Translations under genes and position numbers: made by a program
Notes under the pieces: generated by a model
The model's database searches: none
The model's input: only the letters and a program-made list of their open reading frames with translations
What the model was told of the DNA's origin: nothing
Source: Bacilli bacterium
GTDB taxonomy: Bacteria; Bacillota_I; Bacilli_A; ML615J-28; CAG-313
Length of the DNA: 61,787 bases
Direction of reading: 5' to 3'
Assembly: GCA_017463365.1 (NCBI GenBank)
Contig: JAFTPH010000065.1
Coordinates: forward strand, 1 to 61,787
Shown: one piece after another, positions 26,055 to 36,120 of the stretch
Numbering within the stretch: the first letter of the stretch is position 1
Layout of the letters: every line of letters begins with the position of its first letter

Positions 26055-27035
26055 TTATTTAATATATTTTTGATTTTTACTATTTGGTTTATCTGGTAAA
26101 GTCATTCTTATAAGACCATTTTGAATAGCTTCGTTCAAATAACTTGCTCTTAACGTCTCTTTTGTTTTTATCCCTAATCTCTCCATTAATTGGTTTGCTG
26201 AATATGGAATATCTGGTTCCATTACTTCTAACAATTTATTTACTTGATCAGATATATTCTTGCTTTCTTTTTCAACACTTATTAAAATTTCATCAAGGGT
26301 TGCATTTATCATTTTTAGCATAAATTCTATAAATTCATTAGAATTACCATTTTTATGACAATTTGCTATTTTTTCATAATAATCTGTTTGATATTTTTGA
26401 ATATAAGTTTCAATTGGTATATATTCAAAAATCGGATTCCATTTACTTAATAATATATTTTGCCAAAGTCTAGCGATTCTACCATTTCCATCACCAAAAG
26501 GATGTATAAAAACAAATTCATAGTGGAAAATACATGATTTTATTAAAATTGGTGTTTCATCATCATTTCTTAACCATGCAAATAAATCTTTCATCAAAGT
26601 GGGAACTAGATCCTCAGGTGGTGCAACAAAAATCACCTTACTTCCATCAAATACTCCTTCCCCATGGTTTCTATATTTACCTGATTCCTCACATGTCAAA
26701 TATGTTAAAATACTATGAGCTTTTAACAAGTCTTTTTCGTTATAGCCATCAAAGTCACTAAACATACTGTATGCCTTATAAGCATTTTTTACTTCTTGGA
26801 TTTCTTTTTGTGGCCCTATAACAATTTTACCATCTATAACATCACGCACTTGACTAAGTGATAGAGAATTAGCCTCAATTGCAAGTGAAGAATGAATAGA
26901 TTTTATTTTATTATTTCTTCTTAACACCGGCATTCTTTTAAGAGAATTATATGAAGTAATTCTACCTATTTTTTCAGTAATTAAAATAGAAAGATTTAAC
27001 ATTTTTTTTGTTATATCAAATGGTGGTTTATACAT
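26055..27035 (-). CDS. Fic domain protein (class II)
   Basis: 326 residues. An N-terminal inhibitory motif is visible as SSLAIEANSL (the S/TxxxE helix, with Ala where Gly is usual), and the catalytic motif HPFGDGNGRIARLW is complete (about 200-213). Fic enzymes usually transfer AMP to protein hydroxyl groups. A C-terminal winged-helix-like segment (MERLGIKTKETLRASYLNEA) completes the common Fic/DOC layout. The ATG follows GGAGTTGATGTT. It lies between an HTH regulator and the nrd operon. Confidence 0.9.
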   Translation of the reverse strand: MYKPPFDITKKMLNLSILITEKIGRITSYNSLKRMPVLRRNNKIKSIHSSLAIEANSLSLSQVRDVIDGKIVIGPQKEIQEVKNAYKAYSMFSDFDGYNEKDLLKAHSILTYLTCEESGKYRNHGEGVFDGSKVIFVAPPEDLVPTLMKDLFAWLRNDDETPILIKSCIFHYEFVFIHPFGDGNGRIARLWQNILLSKWNPIFEYIPIETYIQKYQTDYYEKIANCHKNGNSNEFIEFMLKMINATLDEILISVEKESKNISDQVNKLLEVMEPDIPYSANQLMERLGIKTKETLRASYLNEAIQNGLIRMTLPDKPNSKNQKYIK

Positions 27036-27127
27036 AACATCAACTCCATTAATATTATATCATAAAACTTAAAATTAATCAAGTTATCTTACTTAAATCT
27101 TGCTTAATATCTTGCTTATTTAAAAAT

Positions 27128-27156
27128 AAAAAGATGAAGTTTAACTTCATCTTTTT
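27128..27156 (-). terminator. Terminator of the glyA-nrdG-nrdD-trxB operon
   Basis: 14-bp stem AAAAAGATGAAGTT/AACTTCATCTTTTT with a 1-base centre, six bases beyond the trxB stop. Confidence 0.9.
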
Positions 27157-27161
27157 GGTTA

Positions 27162-28070
27162 TTATTTATCTAAATAATTGATAGCTTGAACTGCTGCAAT
27201 TGTTCCATCAGCGATAGCTGTTGAGATTTGTCTAATACGTTTTTGGCGACAATCCCCAGCAACATATAAACCTTCTGTTTCTGTTGTACATGCATCACCT
27301 GCCACAATGAAACCATCTTTATCTAATGTACAGATATTTTTGAATGGTTCATTATTAGCCATATGTCCAATAGCAACAAATACTCCATCAGTATTAATAA
27401 CTTCTAATTCTTTTGTTTTAGCATCTTCAACAACAATAGATTCTAGTTTATCAGAACCAATTAGTTCAACAACTTTTTTGTTGTAAATAACTTTGATATT
27501 TTCTGTTTTATTAATTAAATCTATTCCTGATGCTTCACCAGTTAATTTTTCAAGGTTTTGGACCATCGTAACTGATTTACAATATCCTGCTAAAAGAACC
27601 GCTTCTTGTTGAGCAGTGTTTCCACCACCAACAATAACAACATTTTGATCAGCATAGAATGGACCATCACATACAGCACAATAAGATATTCCATGTCCTG
27701 TTAAGGCTTCTTCATTAGGTAATCCTAATGTACGATGTTTTGAACCGGTTGCTAGAATTAATGTTTTACCTTTATAGTTATTATTTTCTCCAACTAATAC
27801 AAAGTTTTCATCTTCTTTTTTAACTTCTAAAACATCATCAAATTCAAAGTTAACTCCTAAATCCATTGCTTGAGCAATGAATTTATCAGCTAAATCTAAA
27901 CCACTAATTGAATTAAATCCAGGATAGTTTTCGATTTTTGGTGAGTGCGTAATCAAACCACCAAAAGCTTCTTTTTCAATAACCAAAACCTTTTTTTGTG
28001 ATCTAGCCGCATAGATTGATGCGGTTACACCAGCAGGACCTGATCCAATTATTAAAATATCATATATCAT
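27162..28070 (-). CDS. trxB: Thioredoxin reductase
   Basis: 302 residues. The FAD loop is LIIGSGPAGVTASIYAAR, the redox motif CAVC is at residues 131-134 (GISYCAVCDGPFY), the NADPH loop is VIVGGGNTAQQEA, and the C-terminal VYVAGD-like motif is LYVAGDCRQKRIRQ. It reduces thioredoxins with NADPH. It is last in the glyA-nrdG-nrdD-trxB operon, three bases after nrdD. The thioredoxin-like domain fused to NrdD is its probable substrate. Confidence 0.95.
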   Translation of the reverse strand: MIYDILIIGSGPAGVTASIYAARSQKKVLVIEKEAFGGLITHSPKIENYPGFNSISGLDLADKFIAQAMDLGVNFEFDDVLEVKKEDENFVLVGENNNYKGKTLILATGSKHRTLGLPNEEALTGHGISYCAVCDGPFYADQNVVIVGGGNTAQQEAVLLAGYCKSVTMVQNLEKLTGEASGIDLINKTENIKVIYNKKVVELIGSDKLESIVVEDAKTKELEVINTDGVFVAIGHMANNEPFKNICTLDKDGFIVAGDACTTETEGLYVAGDCRQKRIRQISTAIADGTIAAVQAINYLDK

Positions 28071-28073
28071 ATC

Positions 28074-30455
28074 TTACTCCTTGTTTACTAAATTAACTTC
28101 AATAAAACGACGGATGTTAGATACGTTTTCTACAACTTCTGTTCCTTCTTTTGTTACAACAACTAAAGTTGGAGCAGCATTAATATTTAATGATTTAGTA
28201 AGGTCTACATTTTCAGTAGCAAGCACTTCGCTATATTCAACATTTGCTTGAGCTAAGAAGTTTTTCGCCATACGGCAGTTTGGACAAGTTGCTGTTGTGA
28301 ATAAATATACACCTTCAGCAAGTTTTACTTGATCTTTAGATTCTTCTACTTCATCAAGATGTCTATCCACTTCCGCATGAATAGCATGTTCAATACTATA
28401 TTCTTTACGATCTTTAAATTCTTGAGCTTTACCATCATTCCAGTTTTGAACAGGACGATAGTATCCAGTAATACGGCTGTAGATTTCTGTCTTACCACCA
28501 CATGTTGGACATGTTGCTTTTTCCCCAACGATATATCCGTGTTCAGGACAAATAGAATATGTTGGTGATAAAGTATAGTAAGGTAATCTATGGTTTTCTG
28601 CAATCTTTCTAACTAATGCAGCTGCACTTGACCAATCAGGAAGTTTTTCACCTAAGAAGGCATGGAATACAGTTCCTGATGTATATAATGTTTGAAGTTC
28701 ATCTTGAATAGCTAGAGCTTCAAAGATATCTTCAGTGAATCCTACTGGTAAGTGTGAACTGTTTGTATAGTATGGAGTATCTCCATCTTTAGCAGCTGTG
28801 ATGATATCTGGATATCTCTTTCTATCATGTTTAGCTAAACGATAAGATGTAGATTCAGCAGGTGTTGCTTCTAAGTTATATAAATCTCCATATTTTTCTT
28901 GATAGTCAGAAAGTCTTGTACGCATATGATTTAACACTTTAACAGAGAATTCTTGCGTAACTTTATGAGTCATATCTTTCTTAATCCATTTAGCATTTAA
29001 TCCTACTTCGTTCATACCAACAAGACCAATTGTTGAGAAGTGATTATTAAATGTTCCTAAATATCTCTTAGTATATGGGTATAAACCAGCTTCTAATAAT
29101 TGGGTAATAACTTCACGTTTTACTTTTAATGAACGAGCTGAAATATCCATAATCTTATCTAATCTTTGGAAGAAGTCTTCTTCGCTTGTTGCAAGATAAG
29201 CGATACGAGGCATATTGATAGTTACAACCCCAACTGAACCAGTTGATTCACCACTACCAAAGAATCCTCCAGATTTCTTTCTTAATTCTCTTAAGTCTAA
29301 TCTTAAACGACAGCACATACTTCTTACATCACTTGGTTCCATATCACTGTTGATATAGTTAGAGAAGTAAGGTGTACCATATTTAGCAGTCATTTCAAAT
29401 AATAAACGGTTGTTTTCTTTATCAGACCAGTCAAAGTTTTTAGTAATTGAATATGTAGGAATTGGGTATTGGAATCCACGTCCATTAGCATCTCCTTCAA
29501 TCATTGTTTCGATGAAGGCTTTGTTTACCATATCCATTTCTTTTTGACAATCTTTATATTTGAAATCACATTCTTTTCCACCAACGATAGCATTTAATTC
29601 GGCTAAGTCATTAGGAACTGTCCAGTCTAATGTAACGTTAGTAAATGGTGCTTGAGTACCCCAACGAGATGGTGTATTAACCCCATAAATGAATGATTGA
29701 ATGCATTGTTTTACTTGAGCATAAGTTAAATTATCAACCTTTACGAATGGTGCAAGATAAGTATCAAATGATGAGAATGCTTGAGCTCCAGCCCATTCAT
29801 TTTGCATGATACCTAAGAAGTTAACCATTTGATTACATAATGTTGATAAGTGTTTAGCAGGTGAAGATGTAATTTTACCAACTACTCCTCCTAAACCTTC
29901 TTTAATTAATTGTTTTAATGACCAACCTGCGCAGTATCCTGTAAGCATTGATAAGTCGTGTAAGTGAATATCTCCATTACGGTGAGCATTAGCAACTTCG
30001 TCATCATATACTTCACTTAACCAATAGTTTGCTGTAATAGCTCCTGAGTTAGAAAGAATTAATCCTCCTACTGAATATGTAACTGTTGAGTTTTCTTTAA
30101 CACGCCAGTCATTAATTTTTAAATAGTTGTTTACTAATGATTTATAATCTAAGAAGGTATTTTTTGCGTTACGAACATTTTCATGTTGACGACGATATAA
30201 AATGTAAGCTTTTGCTACATCGTCATATCCAGCTTGAATTAATACTGTTTCAACACTGTCTTGAATATCTTCAACAGTAATTAAATCATCTCTAATTTTA
30301 TCTTGGAAATGAGCTGTTACTTTTAAGGCTAAAAAATCAATTGTTGATTGATTATATTCTTTTTGTTTAGCTTCAAACGCACGTACTATCGCGCTAACAA
30401 TCTTTTCAATATCAAAATCTTTTATTTTTCCATCTCTTTTTACGACTCTATACAT
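28074..30455 (-). CDS. nrdD: Anaerobic ribonucleotide reductase NrdD with fused thioredoxin-like domain
   Basis: 793 residues. An N-terminal ATP-cone (VVKRDGKIKDFDIEKIVSAI) controls activity allosterically. The catalytic barrel carries a Cys-rich zinc site (CPEHGY...CPTCGG) and the RITGYYRPVQNW region, which should hold the glycyl-radical loop. After about residue 700 there is an extra 78-residue glutaredoxin/thioredoxin-like domain with CPNC at 724-727 and a cis-proline stretch (NINAAPTLVVV). It reduces nucleoside triphosphates to deoxy forms without oxygen. It is coded with its activase and a thioredoxin reductase, which suggests the fused domain carries electrons. Confidence 0.92.
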   Translation of the reverse strand: MYRVVKRDGKIKDFDIEKIVSAIVRAFEAKQKEYNQSTIDFLALKVTAHFQDKIRDDLITVEDIQDSVETVLIQAGYDDVAKAYILYRRQHENVRNAKNTFLDYKSLVNNYLKINDWRVKENSTVTYSVGGLILSNSGAITANYWLSEVYDDEVANAHRNGDIHLHDLSMLTGYCAGWSLKQLIKEGLGGVVGKITSSPAKHLSTLCNQMVNFLGIMQNEWAGAQAFSSFDTYLAPFVKVDNLTYAQVKQCIQSFIYGVNTPSRWGTQAPFTNVTLDWTVPNDLAELNAIVGGKECDFKYKDCQKEMDMVNKAFIETMIEGDANGRGFQYPIPTYSITKNFDWSDKENNRLLFEMTAKYGTPYFSNYINSDMEPSDVRSMCCRLRLDLRELRKKSGGFFGSGESTGSVGVVTINMPRIAYLATSEEDFFQRLDKIMDISARSLKVKREVITQLLEAGLYPYTKRYLGTFNNHFSTIGLVGMNEVGLNAKWIKKDMTHKVTQEFSVKVLNHMRTRLSDYQEKYGDLYNLEATPAESTSYRLAKHDRKRYPDIITAAKDGDTPYYTNSSHLPVGFTEDIFEALAIQDELQTLYTSGTVFHAFLGEKLPDWSSAAALVRKIAENHRLPYYTLSPTYSICPEHGYIVGEKATCPTCGGKTEIYSRITGYYRPVQNWNDGKAQEFKDRKEYSIEHAIHAEVDRHLDEVEESKDQVKLAEGVYLFTTATCPNCRMAKNFLAQANVEYSEVLATENVDLTKSLNINAAPTLVVVTKEGTEVVENVSNIRRFIEVNLVNKE

Positions 30456-30470
30456 AATTATTATACCTTT

Positions 30471-31160
30471 CTAATCTATTTCTCGTAAAGATGCGTATTC
30501 AACGTAATCTTTAACTTTATTTAAACACAACTGCAGTGATTCTTTTGTCATTGGCGATAGGTCCTTACATCTAACACTATCTTTGTATTGGTAACTTTGT
30601 AAGTAGTAACGCTTTGCTCCTTTGATTAATTTACCAATTTTTTCAAAATCAGCAATATCATGAAACTCTTTAACAACTGTTGTTCTAAACTCATAATCTA
30701 CATTACCATTGATTAAAAGACTAATACTTTCTTCAATCTTTGATAGATTAAGTTTACAATCAATTGTTGTTTCATACTTATCCAAAGCATTTTTTATATC
30801 CATTGCGACATAATCAACAAGGTTTGAATCCATTAAATGTTTAAGAACACTAGGAAAAGATCCATTGGTATCTAATTTAATTTTGAAACCTAATTCTCTA
30901 ATTTCTTTAATGAAATCAACAATTTCTTTATGTAGTAATGGTTCTCCACCAGTAATAGCAACTCCATCAAGAATTCCTTTACGGCGTCTTAAGAAATCAA
31001 ACAATTCTTCTTTTGATAATAGTTCTAATCCATCATTACGGATTAATGAAGAATTGTAGCAAAATGGACAATCAAAATTGCATCCACCTAAAAATACTGT
31101 ACAAGCAACATGTCCTGGAAAATCAAGTAATGTTACTTTTTGTAATCCACATATTTTCAT
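30471..31160 (-). CDS. nrdG: Anaerobic ribonucleotide reductase activating protein (radical SAM)
   Basis: 229 residues. The radical-SAM CxxxCxxC is at Cys27, Cys31 and Cys34 (GGCNFDCPFCYNS), and TGGEPLLH is the SAM-binding GGE motif. It generates the glycyl radical on NrdD. The start at 31160 lies two bases after the glyA stop. The upstream longer frame (to 31187) would run into glyA and has no ribosome site. It is followed by nrdD after 15 bases. Confidence 0.95.
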   Translation of the reverse strand: MKICGLQKVTLLDFPGHVACTVFLGGCNFDCPFCYNSSLIRNDGLELLSKEELFDFLRRRKGILDGVAITGGEPLLHKEIVDFIKEIRELGFKIKLDTNGSFPSVLKHLMDSNLVDYVAMDIKNALDKYETTIDCKLNLSKIEESISLLINGNVDYEFRTTVVKEFHDIADFEKIGKLIKGAKRYYLQSYQYKDSVRCKDLSPMTKESLQLCLNKVKDYVEYASLREID

Positions 31161-31162
31161 AA

Positions 31163-32371
31163 TTAAAGTTCTTCGATTTTTTGCCAACTGCTAGTCATTT
31201 CTTTAACTTGTTTTTTAGCAGTAACAGCATCAATCTTATTAGCTAAATATTCGTGAATTATTAACGCAATTTTTTCGGCATCTTGTTTTGTGCAACCTCT
31301 AGTAGTTATTGCAGCAAAACCAATTCTTAATCCACTTGTTTCCTTAGGAGATAGTTTGTCTCCTGGAATCATATTTTTATTGGCAGTAATATCAATTTCT
31401 TCCAACTTATTTTGAGCATCTTTACCAGTTATTCCATAGCTATCTAAAGTATTAAGTAAGAATAAATGGTTTTCAGTATCACTAGTAAGGGCTCCAAGTT
31501 TTGCCAAAACATCACGGCAAGCTTTAGTATTTTCAATAATCTTACCAGCATATTCTTTAAAATCATCTTTTAATGCTTCATCAAAACAGATAGCTTTTCC
31601 AGCAATTATATGTTCTAGTGGTCCTCCTTGATAATAAGGGAAAATCGCACTATTTATTTTCTTAATCAATTCATCACTATTAGTTAAGATTAATCCACCA
31701 CGTGGTCCTCTTAATGTTTTATGAGTTGTACTTGTCACAATATCCGCATATGGTACTGGATTTGGATGTTTACCTGATGCCACAAGTCCCGCAATATGAG
31801 CCATATCAACGATAAAGTAACAACCTACTTCATCACAAATTTCTTTAAACTTTTTAAAATCTATTATATATGGATATGCACTATATCCTGCTAAAATTGC
31901 ATTTGGTTTTTCTTTTTTAGCAATTTCTAAAATAACTTCATAATCTAATTTCCCATCACTTGAAAGCGGGTAATGTACAAAATCATATAAATGACTAGAG
32001 AAACTTACGGGACTTCCGTGAGTTAAATGTCCTCCATCATTTAGAACTAAACTCAAGATTTTTCCACCAGCTGGCATTAATGCACGATATGCGGCAGCAT
32101 TAGCTTGAGATCCGCTATGAGGTTGAACGTTTGCATATTTTGAACCAAATAATTCGCATGCTTTTTTAATAGCTAGTTCTTCAACCAAATCTACATACTT
32201 ACATCCACCATAATATCTTCTGTTTGGATATCCTTCCGCATACTTATTTGTAAGAATAGATCCACAAGCTTTTCTTACCATTTTACTAGCATAGTTTTCA
32301 CTGGCAATAAGCTCAATACCTTCATTTTGTCTATCACATTCTTTATCTATTAGTTCAAATATTTCTTTCAT
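31163..32371 (-). CDS. glyA: Serine hydroxymethyltransferase
   Basis: 402 residues. PLP-binding lysine in STTHKTLRGPRGG, substrate region YGGCKYVDLVEELA, and VQPHSGSQANAAAY are all present. It makes glycine and 5,10-methylene-THF, which feeds thymidylate synthesis and so fits with the nrd genes. ATG 32371 is preferred because the GTG at 32380 is part of the AGAGAGGTG ribosome site. It is first in the operon, behind a promoter at 32435-32463. Confidence 0.95.
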   Translation of the reverse strand: MKEIFELIDKECDRQNEGIELIASENYASKMVRKACGSILTNKYAEGYPNRRYYGGCKYVDLVEELAIKKACELFGSKYANVQPHSGSQANAAAYRALMPAGGKILSLVLNDGGHLTHGSPVSFSSHLYDFVHYPLSSDGKLDYEVILEIAKKEKPNAILAGYSAYPYIIDFKKFKEICDEVGCYFIVDMAHIAGLVASGKHPNPVPYADIVTSTTHKTLRGPRGGLILTNSDELIKKINSAIFPYYQGGPLEHIIAGKAICFDEALKDDFKEYAGKIIENTKACRDVLAKLGALTSDTENHLFLLNTLDSYGITGKDAQNKLEEIDITANKNMIPGDKLSPKETSGLRIGFAAITTRGCTKQDAEKIALIIHEYLANKIDAVTAKKQVKEMTSSWQKIEEL

Positions 32372-32434
32372 TTCTTTCACCTCTCTTTACAGGGAAAATA
32401 AAAGTAGAAAAATACTTCTCTCTACTGTTAATAT

Positions 32435-32463
32435 ATTATACCACAAAAAGGTTTTTTTGTAAA
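32435..32463 (-). promoter_or_regulatory. Sigma-A promoter of the glyA-nrdG-nrdD-trxB operon
   Basis: -35 TTTACA (32458-32463), 17-base spacer and -10 TATAAT (32435-32440) on the minus strand. The leader is about 57 bases and contains an AGTAGA/TCTACT hairpin around 32405-32427 that could be regulatory; I cannot show that it is a riboswitch. Confidence 0.75.
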
Positions 32464-32611
32464 ATGCGATGCATAACTATTTTTTGCCACTTTTTTGGTA
32501 TCCAAAGACTATTTCCTACCTAAAAATAGGCATTTATTTTTAACTTAAAAACTTAATTTTAATCACTTAAAAAGAGCTCATTTCTCCTCATTTTTTCGCA
32601 TTTTTTTCTAA

Positions 32612-32635
32612 ACATATATCGGTATATGTTATAAT
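32612..32635 (+). promoter_or_regulatory. Inverted repeat and -10 box before the MBL gene
   Basis: ACATATA/TATATGT (32612-32629) lies directly before TATAAT (32630-32635), about 16 bases from the start. It could be an operator; no good -35 is seen. Confidence 0.35.
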
Positions 32636-32651
32636 ATATGTGGGTGATAAA

Positions 32652-33575
32652 ATGAAAATACATTTCTTAAATACTATATGGAGTGATGCTATTATTTTAG
32701 AAAATAACCATCATTTTGCTTTTATTGATACCGGTAGTGCTTTCTATTATCCTATGGTTGATCGTTATTTAAAAGATTTAAAGGTTGAAAAATTAGATTT
32801 TATTCTAATAACTCATTTCCATAATGATCATTATGGTAACACAAAACAAATAATCGATAACTATCAAATTGATAAACTATATTTAAAACACTATTATGGT
32901 TTAGATGGAACAACCTCTAGTGGTTCTACATCTAATGATGAATATACAAATAGCGAAATGAGTAAATATTTAGCTATTTTAGATGCAGCTAATAACCATA
33001 ATACTGATACTATTTTCTTAGATGATTTTAATCTTGATTATTTAACCATTAATTTAGATAATCTGGAACTTGAAATATATGAAATTAGACATCATCTAAG
33101 TGAAATGTATAATGATCCAAAAGGGGAATTTTATCACCAAAAGAAATTTAATCAAAACTTTAATTCCGCATGTGTCTTCTTTAAAATAAATAATTTTAAT
33201 GTTTTCTTAGGTGCTGATCTAACATGTTCTAAAACAGATATTGTTGAATTAAAAGGTATAGCTATAAAAACTATTGAAAAGATTTATCAAAAGCATGATA
33301 TTAATCATATTGATATATATAAATCATGCCATCATGGTGGTAGTGGAACAAATCCTAAAGAACTATGTGATTTATTAAAAGCAAAACATGTTATTATTAC
33401 CAATACAGCTAGATGGTTAGATACCTATACAACTTGTGATGATTTGCGTCTTGCAAATAAAGAGGTTAATATTTTAACTACTGATCATCAAAAGTATGTT
33501 TTTGATATTAGTGATAAAATAACATATCAAACTATTAAAGAGGAATCTTTATTTTTAACGCTTAAAAAAGATTAA
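32652..33575 (+). CDS. Metallo-beta-lactamase-fold hydrolase (ComEC-like type)
   Basis: 307 residues. The metal-binding THFHNDHYGN is at about 58-67, and a later SCHHGGSGTN plus the TDHQKY region complete a ComEC/RNase J-like MBL layout with no transmembrane helices. The substrate is unknown; the ComEC-related branch acts on DNA or small phosphodiesters. The start at 32652 follows GGTGATAAA; the in-frame GTG at 32640 is upstream of that. It is monocistronic, with an inverted repeat at its promoter and a strong terminator. Confidence 0.85.
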   Translation: MKIHFLNTIWSDAIILENNHHFAFIDTGSAFYYPMVDRYLKDLKVEKLDFILITHFHNDHYGNTKQIIDNYQIDKLYLKHYYGLDGTTSSGSTSNDEYTNSEMSKYLAILDAANNHNTDTIFLDDFNLDYLTINLDNLELEIYEIRHHLSEMYNDPKGEFYHQKKFNQNFNSACVFFKINNFNVFLGADLTCSKTDIVELKGIAIKTIEKIYQKHDINHIDIYKSCHHGGSGTNPKELCDLLKAKHVIITNTARWLDTYTTCDDLRLANKEVNILTTDHQKYVFDISDKITYQTIKEESLFLTLKKD

Positions 33576-33600
33576 ATAGCAGATTTAAAATCTGCTATTT
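33574..33600. terminator. Bidirectional terminator between the MBL and GHL10 genes
   Basis: 13-bp stem AAATAGCAGATTT/AAATCTGCTATTT with T runs on the exit side. It overlaps the end of the minus-strand gene. Confidence 0.85.
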
Positions 33601-34860
33601 TTTCTTCCAATCTTGTTTTAATATTTCTAAAGCCTCATCTAGTATTTTGTTTTTACCAGGAATTAAGTTTTTATAGTGGAAAAAGATTGTTCCTTGGATA
33701 TTATCATATTTAGTATTATAAGCAAGTTGATGATGAATTTCATATGGGTCTTGCCAAGTTTCACAGTGTTTCACATCTTGTTCCCCAACATGATAAATGG
33801 CTTGTCCCATATATAGTTTAGTTTTAGTTTCTTTACAAATATTAGCCCACCACCAACATATATCGTGATAACTTACATCTTCTCTATTAAATGAAAAATA
33901 ATCTTGGGGAACAATGTAATCAATCCAACCTTCCTTCATCCATTTATATATATCTGAATATTGGCCTTCATAACATTGGAAGGCTTCTTTAGTATGATAT
34001 GAACCTTTTTCCCAACCGGTTTCTAAAATGCTTTTATTCGTTCTATAAATAGGGAAAGGACTTACCCCAAATTCAACTCTTTTACCTTTTTCAAGATATA
34101 GTTTTTCTAATTCTTTATGAACATTTTCAATAAACATATCGACATTTCTTCTCCGCCAATCTTCAAAAGTTTCATTATCTTTACAATATTTTAAATAATC
34201 TTCTTCTTCACTTTCCTTAGGAATTGGAGCATATGGATAAAAGAAATCATCAATATGAAGAGCTTCAACATCATAATTTCTAGCTACTTCCATCATTGAT
34301 TCAGTTACAAAATCAATTACTTCTCTATGTCCTGGTCTTAAAATTATCTTGTTTGCGCCATCAACAATGGTATGTTCTTTATGTAATCTTGCCCAGTTAT
34401 TAACAGAAAGGGTTTCTAAAAACTCGTCTTTTGAAAGTCCTAGTTTTTCAATATCTTGTCCACTTACCCTATATGGATTAAACCAAGCATGTACTTTGAT
34501 TGATCTTTTTGCTGCTTCTTCAATAAAGAAAGCTAAAACATCAAATCCTGGGTCACGCCCTTCAACCCCTGTAAGATATTTACTCCAAGGGTTTAATTTA
34601 GATGGGTAGTACGCATCATTTGTTGGTCTAACATGAAAGATTGCGGTATTCATGTTGTAAAGTTTCATGGTATCAAGAATAGATATTAGTTCTTTTTTAT
34701 ACTCTTCTACATTTTCACATTTACCTGTATCCATGTTTGCGACATTAGCAATCCATACTCCACGAACATTATCTTCTTGATAGCAATATTCTGGAATATC
34801 TATTTCTTCGTTATTATGACGATATTTTAAATATTCATTATTAATTCCTTTTAGCTTCAT
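33595..34860 (-). CDS. Glycosyl hydrolase-like 10 (GHL10/YngK type)
   Basis: 421 residues. The DUF187/GHL10 pattern is clear: RGVWIANVANMD, FHVRPTNDAYYPSKLNPWS, WFNPYRVS and a late YIVPQDYFSFNR. These proteins have a TIM-barrel fold and probably act on cell-wall glycans. No export signal is present, unlike secreted YngK, so a cytoplasmic or non-classical role is possible. The stop is followed by the MBL terminator. It starts four bases after the second Fic gene. Confidence 0.85.
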   Translation of the reverse strand: MKLKGINNEYLKYRHNNEEIDIPEYCYQEDNVRGVWIANVANMDTGKCENVEEYKKELISILDTMKLYNMNTAIFHVRPTNDAYYPSKLNPWSKYLTGVEGRDPGFDVLAFFIEEAAKRSIKVHAWFNPYRVSGQDIEKLGLSKDEFLETLSVNNWARLHKEHTIVDGANKIILRPGHREVIDFVTESMMEVARNYDVEALHIDDFFYPYAPIPKESEEEDYLKYCKDNETFEDWRRRNVDMFIENVHKELEKLYLEKGKRVEFGVSPFPIYRTNKSILETGWEKGSYHTKEAFQCYEGQYSDIYKWMKEGWIDYIVPQDYFSFNREDVSYHDICWWWANICKETKTKLYMGQAIYHVGEQDVKHCETWQDPYEIHHQLAYNTKYDNIQGTIFFHYKNLIPGKNKILDEALEILKQDWKKK

Positions 34861-34864
34861 AATA

Positions 34865-36103
34865 TTAATATACCTTATCCTTATTATATATATTTAATTT
34901 TTCTAAATCAACTTGATAATAACGATATTTACCACTTCTATTTTCAACAATTAAATCTTTACTTTTTAGTATTGTTAAAAATTCCGTAATTTTAGTATTA
35001 CCTTTATTTAATAATTGACACATTTCAGCCTTAGTTATTCCAAAATCTCCAAAAATGCTCGCTTGAATTAAAATATTTAATAACTCTTTAATATCGGTTT
35101 GGTTTTTATATTCAATAAAAATATTATCAATTTTTTCTAAAATACCTAGATATTTATTATATTCTTGTGTTTTTTCTAAAGCATAAAGTTCAGTTTTTAA
35201 ATAAGATTTGTATACAATATCTAAAAATTCATAAACAAATGTTGATACATCAGCTCTATTTCTTATATCATTAGTATGTACAAAAGCATCTAAATATTGA
35301 GTTAAATTTTCTTTAATAGTCATACTTAATCTAAAACCAACAATTTCGTTTAAATTTTTGGATAACACATAACTTGAAATAAAACGATTTATTCTACCAT
35401 TCCCATCATAGAATGGATGAATAAAACCAAAATAATAATGAACTAAAGAGACTCTTATCAAAATATCTATAGATGAATCATTAAGTATATCTAAAGTTTT
35501 ATTCATATATTCAATTATCTTATCTTCAGGCATAATTCCATTATGAATTATTTTATTAGTTGTTCTTAATATATGAACTTCTTCTTTTCTAAATATTTTA
35601 CCATCAGGAAGATTATTTTTATCTTCTTGTTTAATTTCATTATATAACATTTCATCATATATTTCTCTGATAGTAGTTGCTTCAACAAGATTTAGTTTTT
35701 CTTTCGTTAACATTAAATACTTATTAACTATCCCTTCGAAACGATTTTTGGTTTTAATCTTCTTTTCAATTTCATTAATTAAATCATTAATATCTTTTCT
35801 TGTCGAAACAACTCCTTCAATCTCATTTGTATAAGCTATTTCATCAATTAAAGATTTTCTCATGTATTGTGCTACAGCAAGCGCAGGTAGTTTGGAAAAA
35901 AGCCTTGATACAGTAGCATCAATATCTCTAATCTTAGATACTAATTTCATTATTTCTACATCATAAGTAAAAAAAGATTGATAATTATTTATTAGAATAT
36001 CAAATTTAATTGTTGATGAAGAATTTATTTTTTCTCGATATATATCATTAAACGCACTTATATTATTCATTACATATAGTTTATATAAAGATTTAAAGCT
36101 CAT
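34865..36103 (-). CDS. Fic domain protein with C-terminal winged helix
   Basis: 412 residues. The inhibitory motif TNEIEG (class II) and a complete catalytic HPFYDGNGRINRF are present. The C-terminal 80 residues form a winged-helix DNA-binding domain (GITKAEMCQLLNKGNTKITEFLTIL). The start is ATG 36103, after GAGGTGTTAATT. Its own promoter carries inverted repeats just upstream (36153-36186), so autoregulation through the winged helix is plausible. It precedes the GHL10 gene by four bases. Confidence 0.9.
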   Translation of the reverse strand: MSFKSLYKLYVMNNISAFNDIYREKINSSSTIKFDILINNYQSFFTYDVEIMKLVSKIRDIDATVSRLFSKLPALAVAQYMRKSLIDEIAYTNEIEGVVSTRKDINDLINEIEKKIKTKNRFEGIVNKYLMLTKEKLNLVEATTIREIYDEMLYNEIKQEDKNNLPDGKIFRKEEVHILRTTNKIIHNGIMPEDKIIEYMNKTLDILNDSSIDILIRVSLVHYYFGFIHPFYDGNGRINRFISSYVLSKNLNEIVGFRLSMTIKENLTQYLDAFVHTNDIRNRADVSTFVYEFLDIVYKSYLKTELYALEKTQEYNKYLGILEKIDNIFIEYKNQTDIKELLNILIQASIFGDFGITKAEMCQLLNKGNTKITEFLTILKSKDLIVENRSGKYRYYQVDLEKLNIYNKDKVY

Positions 36104-36120
36104 AATTAACACCTCAATTT

